From Prorocentrum cordatum (lineage: Eukaryota; Sar; Dinophyceae; Prorocentrales; Prorocentraceae), in NCBI GenBank assembly GCA_963575745.1, contig CAUYUJ010016059.1, positions 2,846,790 to 2,910,789 on the forward strand: a DNA stretch of 64,000 bases. Reading direction: 5' to 3'. The notes under the pieces are model-generated. The model saw only the letters and a program-made list of their open reading frames with translations. It was not told the origin of the DNA and did no database searches. Positions 31,600 through 43,229 of the stretch are shown here, one piece after another; position 1 is the stretch's first letter; each line of letters starts with the position of its first letter. The position numbers and the translations under genes are program-made.

Positions 31600-32350
31600 T
31601 TCGGTGGCTGAGGCCACGCAGAGGGACCACTTCAAGAATATGGAAGCGGCCATAAAGTGGGCGTTCGAGTCGGGCCTCGGGTGGGCGAGCGCGAGCGGCC
31701 TCGACGACGTGCTGGTTTCGCGCTTGGACAAGCTGCTCTTCGCGGTCACGGCGGGGTTGCTCGACGACCTCGGCTTCTCGCGGGCGCGCCTGCTGATGCT
31801 GAAGCAGCGTTGCAGCGCCCCCGACCAGTGACTCTGGAGCTTCCCATTGGGCGACGCCACGCTCAGGACCCAGGAGGCCGCCGAGACGCTGGGCTTGTCT
31901 GCCATGGGCATCACCGCGCACGGCCTCAGGCACGGCGGCACCCCCCACGATTCTCTGGACAAGAGGCGGAGCCCGCTGGAGGTGAAGGCCGGCGGCAGAT
32001 GGCAAATCGGCACCATGCTGAAGCGCTACGGCAGGGCGGCGCGGGCGCTGGCGGCCCTATACAAAACCTCGAAGGTCGTGGTAGACTTCGGCGCAGTCAG
32101 ATGCAGCAGCGGGTCGCCAGCATTTTCGAGGCCAGCGCGCCGCTGCCAGCAGGGCCCCTCCTGGCCCCTTTCCGCGCCTGAGCGACCGCGAGGCGCCGTC
32201 GCCCGCTGCGCCGCCTGCCTGCTGCGCCGCCGCTCCGAGGACAGCAACTGTCTGACGCGCGCAGGTTTTCTTGGAGCTTCACGCCGGCGCAGCCGGAGTT
32301 TCGAGGGCCGAGGGCCCGTGGTTTTGCCGCGATTTCGGTTGACTTCTTGA
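31600..32350 (+). pseudogene. YR element tyrosine recombinase
   Basis: Core-binding part: RDHFKNMEAAIKWAFESGLG, then LDDVLVSRLDKLLFAV, up to TGA 31829-31831. The catalytic part is in the next frame from 31847: AHGLRHGG, an HxLRH box with the active-site Arg near 31928; GGRW near 31997; and LKRYGR with the nucleophile Tyr near 32027. Tyrosine recombinases join the circular DNA intermediate to the target in DIRS-order elements. The catalytic Arg, second-box Trp and Tyr are kept; the N-terminal catalytic Arg/Lys region cannot be confirmed across the stop. Confidence 0.65.
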
Positions 32351-33034
32351 GACAGCCCTGGTTTGATCCAGACCGCCAAGTTGTTCACAGCACGATCTCA
32401 GGGTGGATTCCAAGTAATGTCGTTTGTGCTGTGTGGACGGGGACCCCGCGGTGCACCTGGCCCCAAGCCCGCCGCGGCCCCCCTGGTTCCAGCTGGTGCC
32501 GCCAGCGTAGCTCATAGCATGCTTGGGGCCTCCCTAACCTGGACCCGAGGACATCCGCGGCCTGCAAGCGCGGCGACGCCCAGGTACGGTTGCGTTTGCG
32601 GGTGACCCGGGGCTGCCTCCGAGTCCGTACGAGAACCCAGGGTCCAGCTGTTTGTGGAAGGTCCATACTTTCGAGTGCTTGGCCCGTCACTCTTCTAGCC
32701 AGGCCTGCGCAGTGGGCTACTACGGTTTCGGGGCCTGATGGCTTAAAAGGACCAGGGTTCACGTTGAGCCCCCCAGCTTCTCCGCGCAGCTGCTCACTCT
32801 TTGTCGCGGGGGGGGGGTCTGCAGTCATTCCATGAAGCCCCACATGTCATGGCGGGAAAGTATCAGAGCTCGGGCAGACTCTGGACTCGCGCTGCTGAGC
32901 CTGATCCTCCTCGGTTTTGTTTTTGTTTTGCCCGAGTCCTGGAACGTAGTATCGATGCACACGGGCTGTGCAGACTTAGCACATCATTTGTTTATAACCA
33001 AGGCGGTTCATGCCAGACGCCCGCTCGGGGTGCT
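32351..33034. other. Non-coding part of YR element
   Basis: No recognisable domain. Lies between the recombinase and repeat B1. Confidence 0.5.
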
Positions 33035-33174
33035 TAGGGGGTTTCGCTCTCTCCTCCCCGTTCGCGCGCGTGTGTGTGTGTGTGTGTGTTGTGCTGTGTG
33101 TGTGTGTGTGTGTGTGTCTGTGTCGTTGGTCCCTCTTTCTCTCGTTCTGCAGAGCGCCGCTCGGGAACCATCCT
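33035..33174 (+). repeat. Split direct repeat B1
   Basis: gggggtttcgctctctcc, gttcgcgcg(tg)n, tgtgtcgttggtc, tctctcgttctg, gagcgccgctcgggaaccat. Matches B2 at 33361-33476 apart from TG-repeat length. Confidence 0.8.
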
Positions 33175-33242
33175 GTTCGTCGGACCCGCCTGGCCCGAGA
33201 CACACAAAACGGGTCTCATGGCCTGGGATGAGCGTCGCGATC

Positions 33243-33334
33243 GGTGGTTCTTGATCTTTAATCGTAGAGCGAATGAGGGGCCGCGTGCTTGTGAGCGCTG
33301 AGCCTGCAAGCGCCACGGCTCAAGCCTTTTTTCT
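33243..33334 (+). repeat. Split direct repeat A2
   Basis: Partner of A1; lies between B1 and B2. Confidence 0.8.
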
Positions 33335-33360
33335 TTGCCCGCCCGCTACCTCCCTTTCTT

Positions 33361-33476
33361 GGGGGTCTTTTCTCTCTGCTCCCTGTTCGCGCGTGTGTGT
33401 TGTGCTGTGTGTGTCTGTGTCGCTCGTCCTTCTCTCTGTCTCTCGTTCTGCCGAGCGCCGCCTGGGAACCATCCTG
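33361..33476 (+). repeat. Split direct repeat B2
   Basis: gggggtcttttctctctg, gttcgcgcgtgtgtg, tctctcgttctgccgagcgc, tgggaaccatcctg. Marks the right end of the element. Confidence 0.8.
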
Positions 33477-33482
33477 CTTGAT

Positions 33483-33683
33483 GTTGAAGTAAATGCTGAT
33501 GAGGATCGTGATGGTGATGATGGTGCTTCTGAAGATGATGCTGATGATGATGAAGATGATGATGGTGATGATGATGATGATGATGATGACGACGGTCATT
33601 GTGCTCATGCGTAGGATGATGTTGATGGTGACTTCGAGGAGCTGATGCTGCTTGTGATGAGGATGCTGTTGCTGATCGCGATC

Positions 33684-33725
<42 letters not shown>

Positions 33726-34104
33726 GTGGTGACGGTGATGGTGGTGATGTCGATGCTGATGATATTTACGCTGCTCATCATGATGTTGATGATCATAGTG
33801 CCACTGACGATGCTGCCGGTGATGATGATGCTGATGATGATGATGATGATGATGATGATGGTGCGGGGGAGGATGCTGATGGTGATGGTGATGATGGTGG
33901 TGCTGGTGACGATGCTGGCGATGGCGATGTTTATGGTCATGCTGTTGCTGCTCCTGATCAGGATGTTGATGATGGTGATGGTGGTGGCGATGGTGATGGT
34001 GGTGATGGTGATGCTGCGGCAGCTGAGGGAGATCATGCTGGTGATTGTGATGGTGGTGTTGCTATCGATGGTGGTGATGATGATGATGCTGATGGTGATG
34101 CGGC

Positions 34105-34161
<57 letters not shown>

Positions 34162-34297
34162 CCATGATGACCATGATGGTGATGATGTTGATGATGAGTA
34201 TGGTGATGTGACCGTGGTAGTCAGATGGCGACGATGAGGGTGGTGATGGTCATGTGGTGGTGGTGATAGTTGTGATGGATGTGATGGTGATGATGAT

Positions 34298-34356
<59 letters not shown>

Positions 34357-34400
34357 GAAGGAGGACGAGGATGGTGATGGTGTTAATTACGGTGATGCTG
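33483..34400. repeat. GAT microsatellite (~900 bp)
   Basis: (GATGATG)n with GGT and GCT interruptions. Poly-Met and poly-Ile frames are artefacts. Confidence 0.9.
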
Positions 34401-34439
34401 ATGATGATGGTGATGATGAGTATGATACTGGGGCGGGGG

Positions 34440-34540
34440 CGGGTGAGGGGGAGCGGAAGGGGAGGAGCAGGAGGAGGAGGAGGAGAAGGAGGAGGAGGAG
34501 GAGGAGAAGGAGCAGGAGGAGCAGGAGGAGTTGGTCAATA
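34440..34540. repeat. (GGA)n microsatellite
   Basis: GAGGAGGAG-type run with AAG and CAG interruptions. Confidence 0.8.
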
Positions 34541-34726
34541 AGGAGGTTGGTGGGAAGGATACAGGAGGACGAATGAGCGAGGATGGTGGAATGGGCTTGG
34601 AGAGAGGATGGGCGGAGAATGAGAGGAGGTCCTCGTCGGTCAGCGGCAAAAACACTCAGTTCGGACAAGGGAGGGGGCGAGGAGCTGCGAAGAGGGGGAA
34701 GAGGGGAGATTTGGGATTGCAGTACA

Positions 34727-34945
34727 TCCTTCTCTTTCGTTCTCTGTCTCTGTCTCTCTCCCTCTCTCTCGATCTCTCGTGTGTCTTTCGCTCTCTCTTG
34801 TTTTGTTCGTCTCTCTCTCTCTCTCTATCTCTACTTATGTTTGGTGTTGTTCTCTCACTCTCTCTCTCTCCCTCTCTCTGTAGTTGTTTCTCCCTCCTTC
34901 TCTCTCTCTCTCTTTCTCTTTCTCTCCCTCTCCTGAGCCCTGAGC
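34727..34945. repeat. (TCTC)n microsatellite
   Basis: CT-rich with tgtct and gttct interruptions; Leu/Ser frames are artefacts. Confidence 0.85.
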
Positions 34946-35825
34946 CCCCCCCGACAAACCCGGGCCAATCGTTCGCACTCGCTTCCAGAGGGGAGGAAGA
35001 GGAGAATAAGGAGGATCATATTGAACCAACTATGCTATGCATAAGCGATGTTGCAACACACCCTCCCGTCCCAAGTCTCCTCCTGACACGCCCATCCAAG
35101 CCATCCTTTTCACTACAAGGGGCGCCCCATTACAACACCAGCACACTGGCGAGAACGCCACTTTAAACAACACAGCCCACCATCCTGCTAACCGCTGCAT
35201 CCAACAAAAAAACGGCTGCGCGCGGCGCTGTGACGAGGGTGCCAGTTGGAACACGTTTGGTGTTTAAATATTGAACATGTTGCGAGGTTTTGAGGTGCAT
35301 GACTGCGGTGCTAATGCCAGAGACTCACATTGAAAAGCAACTTCCTTCTCTTCGTACAGCCGACCCAAACGGTTAAGTCGAATTCGCGCGGCGTTTTGGC
35401 GAGAGCCACATCTTGACAAGGCCCCCCCCCTTGTCAATCGATGAATGTTTTGCAGACTTCCGAGACGAATCTGAGCAGTCCTAAGGCGAGAGCCACTCTT
35501 TGAAAGCGACCCTGGACCGACCTCCATCTTGGAAGTTGCTCCCAATTGTCATGCGAATGTGTGCGGCGCTAAGGCTAGAGCCACGCTTTGAAAAGGCACC
35601 GCTGTCCAGTCTCGAAGTCGCTGCCAACTTTGGCGAATCTGCGCGGCGCTCCGGCGAGAGCCACATTTAGCAGCCGCCCTCCATGCTTCGAAGCTGCCGC
35701 GAACGTTGACGACGAATGCCCCCGTAGCGCTGAGGCGAGAGCCACCGCATGACATCGGCCCCGCTCCGCCCGCGAAGCCTCTGCCTATCTCAAGACGACT
35801 GCGCGCGGCGATGGGGCGAGAGCGA

Positions 35826-35935
35826 AGGATTGCAAAAAAACCAAGGATTGCAAAAAAACCCAGGATTGCAAAAAGGATTGCAAAAAAACCCTTCATCGAA
35901 GGATTGCAAAAAGGTTGTTTTGCAATCCTTCAGTT
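35826..35935. repeat. AAGGATTGCAAAAAAACC cluster with hairpin
   Basis: Five direct units of ~17 bases, then one inverted unit. GAAGGATTGCAAAA (35898-35911), loop aggttg, TTTTGCAATCCTTC (35918-35931) is a perfect 14-bp hairpin. Confidence 0.85.
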
Positions 35936-36049
35936 TGAAGACAGGAGCCGCCCTCCAGCCATGAAGCTGGCGCCACCCTGCTAGGGAGAAGGCGCGCGGC
36001 GCGCACGCGAGAGCCACATTTGGCACACGTCCCCCTCCATCCGTAAAAC

Positions 36050-36162
36050 GTCCCTCCTCCCTCCTCCCTCCTCCCTCCTCCCTCCTCCCTCCTCCCTCCT
36101 CCCTCCTCCCTCCTCCCTCCTCCCTCCTCCCTCCTCCCTCCTCCCTCCTCCCTCCTCCCTCA
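36050..36162. repeat. (CTCCCTC)n 7-bp repeat
   Basis: About 15 exact units. Confidence 0.95.
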
Positions 36163-36649
36163 ATCGTTCAGCACAAGAAAGCGAATGCTCCTGGCGCAGT
36201 GGCGAACGGCACGTTTTCGAAGCGGCCCCCCTCCATCCGTGAAGTTGCATCGAACATTCAAGAATCATGTGCGCGGCGCGCAGGCCAGAGCCACACTTAC
36301 GTGAAATTGCGACTGGCAATGGGGATGAAGGAGGAGGGGATGAAGGAGGAGGAGGAGGAAGATGGAGGAGGAGAGGGGAGCATGAGGAGAAAGAGGAGCA
36401 TGAGTCTGAACTGCGACGGCGAAGGGCGCCTGGACGGCCGGCTCGGCTCAGCTCGGAAACTTCCCAGCCTCGGTCGACTTTGGGGCGGCGCGGCCCTCTC
36501 TGAAGCCCGGGCGCGAGACGCCGCGCCGCCGCCTCCCAACCCGCCAGCCGAGCTCCCGCGGCTACGAGCTGCTCTTCGTGGCCGAGGACGGTGGTCCGCC
36601 ATCCTCCCCTCTGCTCCTCCGCCCCCCCCCTGCAACACGCAGTCTAAGC

Positions 36650-37110
36650 ATGCAGTCCTCATCCCCTCTTCCTCCCGCCTCCTCCGCTCCTCCTCATTCC
36701 CATCCGTCCTCCCTCATCCTCCTCCTCGTCCTCCTCCTCCTCCCTCCTCCGCCTCCCTCGCATCTCCTCCTCCTCCTCCTCCTCCTCCCTCCTCCCTCCC
36801 CTCCCTCCCTCCCTCCCTCCCTCCCTCCCTCCCTCCCTCCCTCCCTCCCCCCCCTCAGACACTCCAACCGCCCTCCCTCCCTCCCTCCCTCGCTCCTCCT
36901 CTCCTCTTCCTCCCGCCTTCTCCACTCCTCCTCATTCCCCTCCGTTCTGCCTCATCCTCCTCCTCCTCCTCCCTCCTCTTTCTCTTCCCTCCTCCTCCTC
37001 CTCCTCCCTCCCTCCCTCCCTGCCTCCTTCCCTCCCTGGCTCCCTTCCTCCCTTCCGCGCTCCGCCTCCCTCGCATGTCCTCCTCCCGTCCTCCCTCGCA
37101 TCTCCTCAGA
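36650..37110. repeat. CCT/CCCT-rich low complexity
   Basis: (CTC)n, (CTCC)n and CCCTCC tracts with two similar halves (tcctctt-cctcccgcctyctcc... at 36665 and 36902). Confidence 0.8.
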
Positions 37111-37526
37111 CGTCCGGCAGCTCCAATTTTTCTTTGCGTAAGTCAGAGCGCGAATTGCCTACCCCGCTTTCGCTTCCAGGCAAAACCAAGTCATACCACG
37201 CGCCTCCTCGTCAAGCGGCCTGACCAGTACAGGCCGTAGTTTGGCATCGTTTGGTATCTCTTGGAAGCGAGGGTGGTCAAAAGCGAGGTAGGTTTGTTTT
37301 CCCCCTAGTAAGCCCCGAAGGTCCTGACCATTTCCTCAGGGCTGTTTTTTTTCGTCCTGAGTCGGTTTGCTGACTCTCCCGATGCCCAGCGAGGGCCTCC
37401 GGATGCCTGAAGCGGCCCAAGAACGCCTGTTCCGAGTGTTTCCCCACATGTTTCGTGGGGTTCTGGTTTTCTTCCCTGCCGCGCCGCACCCGCGTCTCAC
37501 ACCTCCCCCCTCCCCTTCTCCTTCTT

Positions 37527-37820
37527 GCACAGCACAGCACAGCACAGCACAGCACTGCTCAGCATAGCTCAGCACAGCTCAGCACAGCACAGCACAGCTC
37601 AGCACAGCTCAGCTCAGCACAGCACAGCACAGCACAGCACTGCTCAGCATAGCTCAGCACAGCTCGGCTCAGCTCAGCTCAGCACAGCACAGCACAGCTC
37701 AGCACAGCACAGCACAGCACAGTACAGCACAGCACAGCACAGCACTGCTCAGCACAGCTCAGCACAGCTCAGCACAGCTCAGCACAGCTCAGCTCAGCTC
37801 AGCACAGCACAGCTCAGCTC
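37527..37820. repeat. AGCAC / AGCTC pentamer array
   Basis: (CAGCA)n with C/T alternation at one position, then directly the 79-bp satellite. Confidence 0.9.
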
Positions 37821-39795
37821 GGTCGTCCAGGCCGTAGCAGGCGTGGCACTTTCTCGATACCATAGGGGGTGCGCAGGGGGTGGTCCCCCTATCCGCGCCG
37901 GTCGTCCAGGCCGTAGCAGGCGTGGCAGTTTCTCGACGCCATAGTGGGTGCGCACGGGGTGGTCCCCCTATCCGCGCCGGTCGTCCAGGCCGTAGCAGGC
38001 GTGGCAGTTTCTCGACACCATAGGGGGTGCGCAGGGGGTGGTCCCCCTATCCGCGCCGGTCGTCCAGGCCGTAGCAGGCGTGGCACTTTCTCGACACCAT
38101 AGGGGGTGCGCAGGGGGTGGTCCCCCTATCCGCGCCGGTCGTCCAGGCCGTAGCAGGCGTGGCAGTTTCTCGACGCCGTAGTGGGTGCGCACGGGGTGGT
38201 CCCCCTATCCGCGCCGGTCGTCCAGGCCGTAGCAGGCGTGGCAGTTTCTCGACACCATAGGGGGTGCGCAGGGGGTGGTCCCCCTATCCGCGCCGGTCGT
38301 CCAGGCCGTAGCAGGCGTGGCAGTTTCTCGACGCCGTAGGGGTGCGCAGGGGGTGGTCCCCCTATCCGCGCCGGTCGTCCAGGCCGTAGCAGGCGTGGCA
38401 GTTTCTCGACGCCATAGTGGGTGCGCACGGGGTGGTCCCCCTATCCGCGCCGGTCGTCCAGGCCGTAGCAGGCGTGGCAGTTTCTCGACACCATAGGGGG
38501 TGCGCAGGGGTGGTCCCCCTATCCGCGCCGGTCGTCCAGGCCGTAGCAGGCGTGGCAGTTTCTCGACACCATAGGGGGTGCGCAGGGGGTGGTCCCCCTA
38601 TCCGCGCCGGTCGTCCAGGCCGTAGCAGGCGTGGCAGTTTCTCGACACCATAGGGGGTGCGCACGGGGTGGTCCCCCTATCCGCGCCGGTCGTCCAGGCC
38701 GTAGCAGGCGTGGCAGTTTCTCGACACCATAGGGGGTGCGCAGGGGGTGGTCCCCCTTTCCGCGCCGGTCGTCCAGGCCGTAGCAGGCGTGGCAGTTTCT
38801 CGACGCCATAGTGGGTGCGCAGGGGGTGGTCCCCCTATCCGCGCCGGTCGTCCAGGCCGTAGCAGGCGTGGCAGTTTCTCGACACCATAGGGGGTGCGCA
38901 GGGGGTGGTCCCCCTATCCGCGCCGGTCGTCCAGGCCGTAGCAGGCGTGGCAGTTTCTCGACCATCGCATGGTCCCCCTATCCGCGCCGGTCGTCCAGGC
39001 CAGGGGGGGCGTGGTTTTCGAGCCCGCGCCGGTCGTCCAGGCCGTAGCAGGCGTGGCAGTTTCTCGACACCATAGGGGGTGCGCAGGGGGTGGTCCCCCT
39101 ATCCGCGCCGGTCGTCCAGGCCGTAGCAGGCGTGGCAGTTTCTCGACACCATAGGGGGTGCGCAGGGGGTGGTCCCCCTATCCGCGCCGGTCGTCCAGGC
39201 CGTAGCAGGCGTGGCAGTTTCTCGATACCATAGGGGGTGCGCACGGGGTGGTCCCCCTATCCGCGCCGGTCGTCCAGGGCAGAGCAGGCGTGGCACTTTC
39301 TCGACACTTAGGGGGTGCGCAGGGGGTGGTCCCTGAGCGCGGCCGCTATCCGAGACAGGTCGTAGGGGGTGCGCAGGGGGTGGTATCCCAGGCGTGGCAC
39401 TTTCTCGACACCATAGGGGGTGCGCAGGGGGTGGTCCCTGAGCGCGGCCGCTATCCGAGACGGTCGTCCAGGGCATAGTAGGCGTGGCACTTTCTCGATT
39501 CCATAGGGGGTGCGCAGGGGGTGGTCCCCGAGCGCGGCCGCTATTCGAGACGGTCGTCCAGGGCATAGCAGGTGTGGCACTTTCTCGACACCATAGGGGG
39601 TGCGCAGGGGTTGGTCCCTCACCGCGGCCGCTATGCACGACGGTCGTCCAGGGCATAGCAGGCGTGGCAGTTTCTCGACACCATAGGGGGTGCGCAGGGG
39701 GTGGTCCCTCACCGCGGCCGCTATGCACGACGGTCGTCCAGGGCATAGCAGGCGTGGCACCTTCTGGACAAAATAGGGGGTGCGCAGGGGGTGGC
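37821..39795. repeat. 79-bp satellite array with 90-bp variant
   Basis: About 24 units beginning GGTCGTCCAGGCCGTAGCAG. The period is 79 bases for most of the array. From about 39290 a variant with ctgagcgcggccgctatcc or accgcggccgctatgc replaces the ccctatccgcgcc segment and the period becomes about 90. Each unit holds ATAGGGGG and its complement CCCCCTAT. Open frames on both strands arise because the unit lacks stops in all frames. Confidence 0.95.
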
Positions 39796-41535
39796 AACGG
39801 CCACCAACATCATTCTTACATGCTTCACTTCAGCTATCATCACTCCAGCCATAATATAAGTATGTGGGGTTCCTCGGCAGCGTAATTCGGAGCTTCGGAT
39901 CTACTCGCTCCCCCAGCGGCGGATCTTCCAGGGCCCCCCGCACCTAGGCGCTGGACCCCGCTGTGGCGAGCGTCGGCTCGCTGGCGCATCCCACTCTGCG
40001 CGGCGCTCGGTGGACGGCGGCTCCGCCGGGGCAGCGGGAGGGAAGGGGCTCGTTAAATGCGTCGTTGTGGAAGCTCATGTTCAAATGCATGATGCACTCT
40101 GTTGCATATTGTGCATGCTAGTACAGGCCGCTGAAGATCGCTAAAGGCAGCAACAGGCCGCTAAAGGCAACTAAAGGTTGCTACAAGGCATCTCAAGGCC
40201 ACTAAAGGCCGCTAATCATACAACCAAGGCCGCAAACAGGCCACTAAATGCTTGTAATTCGAGGCGGTATATGTTTGAACGAGCTTCCAAAAAGGCTCAC
40301 CTAAGGATCGGGGGAGGGGGTGACGGATCAGGGGCAACGTTAGGGGTTTTATGCCGTCGGGAACTTTAGGATAGTCCGCCGGTTCCGGCCCACCGCACTC
40401 CGGCGCGATACGTTGCCCACTTTCGGGCCCCCAGGCTTCAACCTCCCGAGCCTTTCCGAGCCTGCCGCCACGCGGAACGGAGCGACATGCGATCCGCTCT
40501 CAATGGCGTTGCGTGTCGCCGGGGCCGCCGCCGCGATACGCTGAGCAACAGTTCCTGACCGTGGCTCAGGGGGGCATGCATCGACCCCCAATCGCATCGC
40601 CGATCAGGGGCCCGATAGTCCACCCTGCCCCAAGAGGGACCTATGGCCGATCTATCGGCGCTGTGTCGAGGATTTCCAGGTCGATGCTTCCTCCCTTGAG
40701 CCAGTTCCTCCTTATTGCTGTCCCTCAAGGGAGACGGAGGAGGCTCGGGGGAGGGGTTCTGGGGAGGGGGTTTTGCGGAGGCTCTGGGGGGAGGGATACG
40801 AAGGAGGCTCTGGGGATACTGGGCCGACTGGAGGAGGGAGTTTCCATCGCGGTGCGATACGAAGCTTGATGACAGCGCTGGACCAGAAGTGCCAGGGGGC
40901 ATCATCGGTTGGTCGGCAAATCCTGGGGCAGTTGCCTTTCCTTGAGGCGCTGCATCTACTTGAGACGCGTTGGATTGAATAGGGCACTGCGAGGCCTGGT
41001 CAACGGAGAGTTGGCGGAGAAGGACGGAGAAGGAGGGGGGAGGAGGAGGACGAGCGATGAGGAGTGGTAGAGGTTAGATGCTTTCTAACCCGAGGAAGAC
41101 GAGGAGGGGGGCGGGGAGGAGGAGGAGGAGACGGCGGCGGAGGAGGAGGGATCGAGGAGAAGGAGTTGGAGGAGCAGTTTTATGATGATGCTGATGAAGA
41201 CGATGATGAGGAGGAGGAGGACGACGAGCAGTAAGAGGGGGTCTGAGTGGACGCGGGGGGGGGGGGGCGACATGAGAATAAGCAGCATGCCGTCGTGTAT
41301 AATGGACGGGGGGGGGCGGACGAGGATTAGCGGGCGAATAATTATGTAAGACCAATGTTTCCGCGATCGGGGGCTTGTGCACTAGGGTGGCTGAGAACTA
41401 TACCCCCAGCTGCGAGGGCAGGGTCGGGTATGAACTTTCGGGTCGCCCTGGTATAGGCGTCCCCGGCCGTGGTGAAATTCGGGTTCTGCCGTTTTGCGCC
41501 CGCTAAGAGGAGGCTGAGGAGGAGGCAGAGGGTGA
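39796..41535. other. No gene seen; short repeats
   Basis: 40128-40250 is a loose AGGCCGCTAAAGG repeat. 40730-40810 and 41000-41220 are GGA-rich. No exon-like frame. Confidence 0.45.
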
Positions 41536-41592
41536 TTTTTTCTATTTAAACATATATATATATATGTATGTATCTATATACATATATATTGA
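41536..41592. repeat. AT/TATA microsatellite
   Basis: (TA)n with gtatgtatc interruption. Confidence 0.85.
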
Positions 41593-42549
41593 TGACGAGG
41601 GGATGGATCATCATAATGTATGAGGGACGAGAAGTATGGGATATGCAACGAGCGGAAGGAGCAAGAGGTGGATTTGGAGGTGGAGGGGAGGCATCGGATG
41701 AAGACGGTACTCCAGAGAGTGATGACGATGTGGAGTAGAAACCAGGATTACGGGAAAGCGAGGTAAGGTGAGGAGGGGAGACGCAGGAGGGACAGGTGGA
41801 TGAGGATGACCATCAGGACGAGGAGGAGACGGACGGCGGGTTGAGGAGGCAGAGCAGAAGTCTCGGAATTCGTAGCAGCAACCCGGGACAGCACAGCATA
41901 TTAACTTGCATTGCGAATCTAGTGCTCAGTTCCAGAGACGGCATCGGATTGTGTTGAAGAGAGTGAGGAGGAAAAGGAGAGAGGCATTCGGAAGAGGGGA
42001 AGAGGAGGATGGAGGGAAGAAGAGGGAGCTGTTGATTAGGATGATGGTGGCAAGGGGGCGGAAGAGGTCAATGAGTATCCAGCTGCCTGCGGCCAGTCCC
42101 GCCAGCGTGCCAGTGCAATACTCTTCATGGCGGCCGTTCGAGAACCGCCGAGACGGGCGTCACACGTGACACTTCCCGCATCTAGCATGAGAATGAGGAG
42201 GAGAGGGCGGATGAGGAAGATGTGGGCGAGGAGTAGAAGGATACGGCAGTTCGCCACAAGTGCCAAGTGTCGTCTCCAGGAGATGCGAGGACGAGCAGCA
42301 CGACGACGTGGAGGCTGCATCACAGCAACGCGAATCACAAGGAGGAGAAGGAGAGAAGACAAGCACGGCCCTCACATGTGGCTCTCTGCGGCCCCAGATG
42401 GGTGAGGAGGAGGAGGAGAAGGAGGAGAACGTGTTCGTCCGTAGCCATGTCAAGGACGCTATATGCGACACGCCGTTCCGTGTCGTTTCGGTGTGTTTTT
42501 GTCCGTTTTAGTCGTTTTTTTCTGCTTTATGTTTCTGCCCACCTCCTCT

Positions 42550-42870
42550 CTAGGATCCTCCTAGGTGGTCTCTAGGAGGCTACTTTCGGGCCTCTCGAGG
42601 GCCTTGGGCATCTTGGCTCTCCGGGCCTCTCGGGGTCTCCCTGGGACATCTTAGGGCGCTCTTGGGCCAGCTGTCGCCTTCGGAGTGTGTCTTGGGGCCT
42701 CTGCGGTTCGTCTTTGGAGCCTGCTTGGGGCCCTTTACGGCCGTCTTGAGATACATTGTGAAGTCTTCGGGCCTCCAGGTACCATCCTTGGGCCGTCGTG
42801 GAGGGCTGTTGGGCCTTTTGGGGCTGTCCTTTGAGGCCACCTTGTTGGCCTGTGGAGCCGTGTTGGTTTG
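42550..42870. repeat. Diverged GGGCCTCTTGG-type array
   Basis: Loose gggcctctcgagg, cttggggcctctg and cttggggccctt units, like 15298-15960 but more diverged. Confidence 0.5.
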
Positions 42871-43229
42871 CGAAAGATTAAAAGTTGACAACTGGGAAAC
42901 ACATGGAACGCCTGAGTAAAACATGGTGGTACAGACGTTCTCCATACATCTTATCCCGCAGACGAAGATAGGGCGCCCTACGGAGAGTCGACCTGCGCGC
43001 CGGGGCGCAATCGCGGCCGCGAGTGTTGCCTCGTCGCCGTCGCGGTCACCGCCGTCGCCGTCATCGCCGCATCCACGGCGATGCCATCCGTGGCCATGCT
43101 GGCTCAACCCACGTCAGCCACAGGAAGCGGAGCGCCAAGTCTGGGCTTTGCGACTTGGCAGGCGAGGTGGGCGTGCAGGCGATCCATCGCAGATCGACTT
43201 CTCGAGCGCTGACTTCGATGCTTTTCGCG

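Larger units (their letters stand above)
27177..33480 (+). mobile_element. Tyrosine-recombinase retrotransposon (DIRS/PAT/Ngaro-like), decayed
   Basis: Order of parts: A1 repeat, N-terminal Cys/membrane segment, a conserved WPVSGPR region, reverse transcriptase, RNase H, tyrosine recombinase, then B1, A2 and B2 repeats. RT-RNase H followed by a tyrosine recombinase is the defining protein order of the DIRS order. Direct A and B repeats in A1...B1-A2-B2 order are the hallmark of PAT and Ngaro types. All proteins are broken by stops and frame changes. I see no LTR, integrase or target duplication. Confidence 0.75.
35290..36300. repeat. Degenerate ~85-bp satellite (GCGCGGCG...GCGAGAGCCACAT)
   Basis: Units near 35305, 35385, 35475, 35563, 35643, 35723, 35805, 35990 and 36270 share gcgcggcgct..ggcgagagccaca, a cctccat block and a gaag(c/t)tgc block. 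It is interrupted by the AAGGATTGC cluster and a CTCCCTC run. Minus-strand frames repeat a W-S-R/A-AR-S motif only because of the repeat. Confidence 0.7.

Noticed and set aside
33483-34400. Poly-Met, poly-Asp, poly-Ile and poly-His frames in GAT arrays (also 20530-20720 and 48206-49147)
   Set aside because: Microsatellite translation; no flanking coding sequence.
37821-39795. 79-bp array as a CRISPR or a coding repeat protein
   Set aside because: No conserved-repeat/variable-spacer pattern: the whole unit is conserved. 79 is not a multiple of 3 and both strands are open.
42438-42454. tccgtagccatgtcaagg as a third spliced-leader relict
   Set aside because: The first 11 bases match DinoSL, but five internal bases are missing and there is no retrocopy after it; likely chance.
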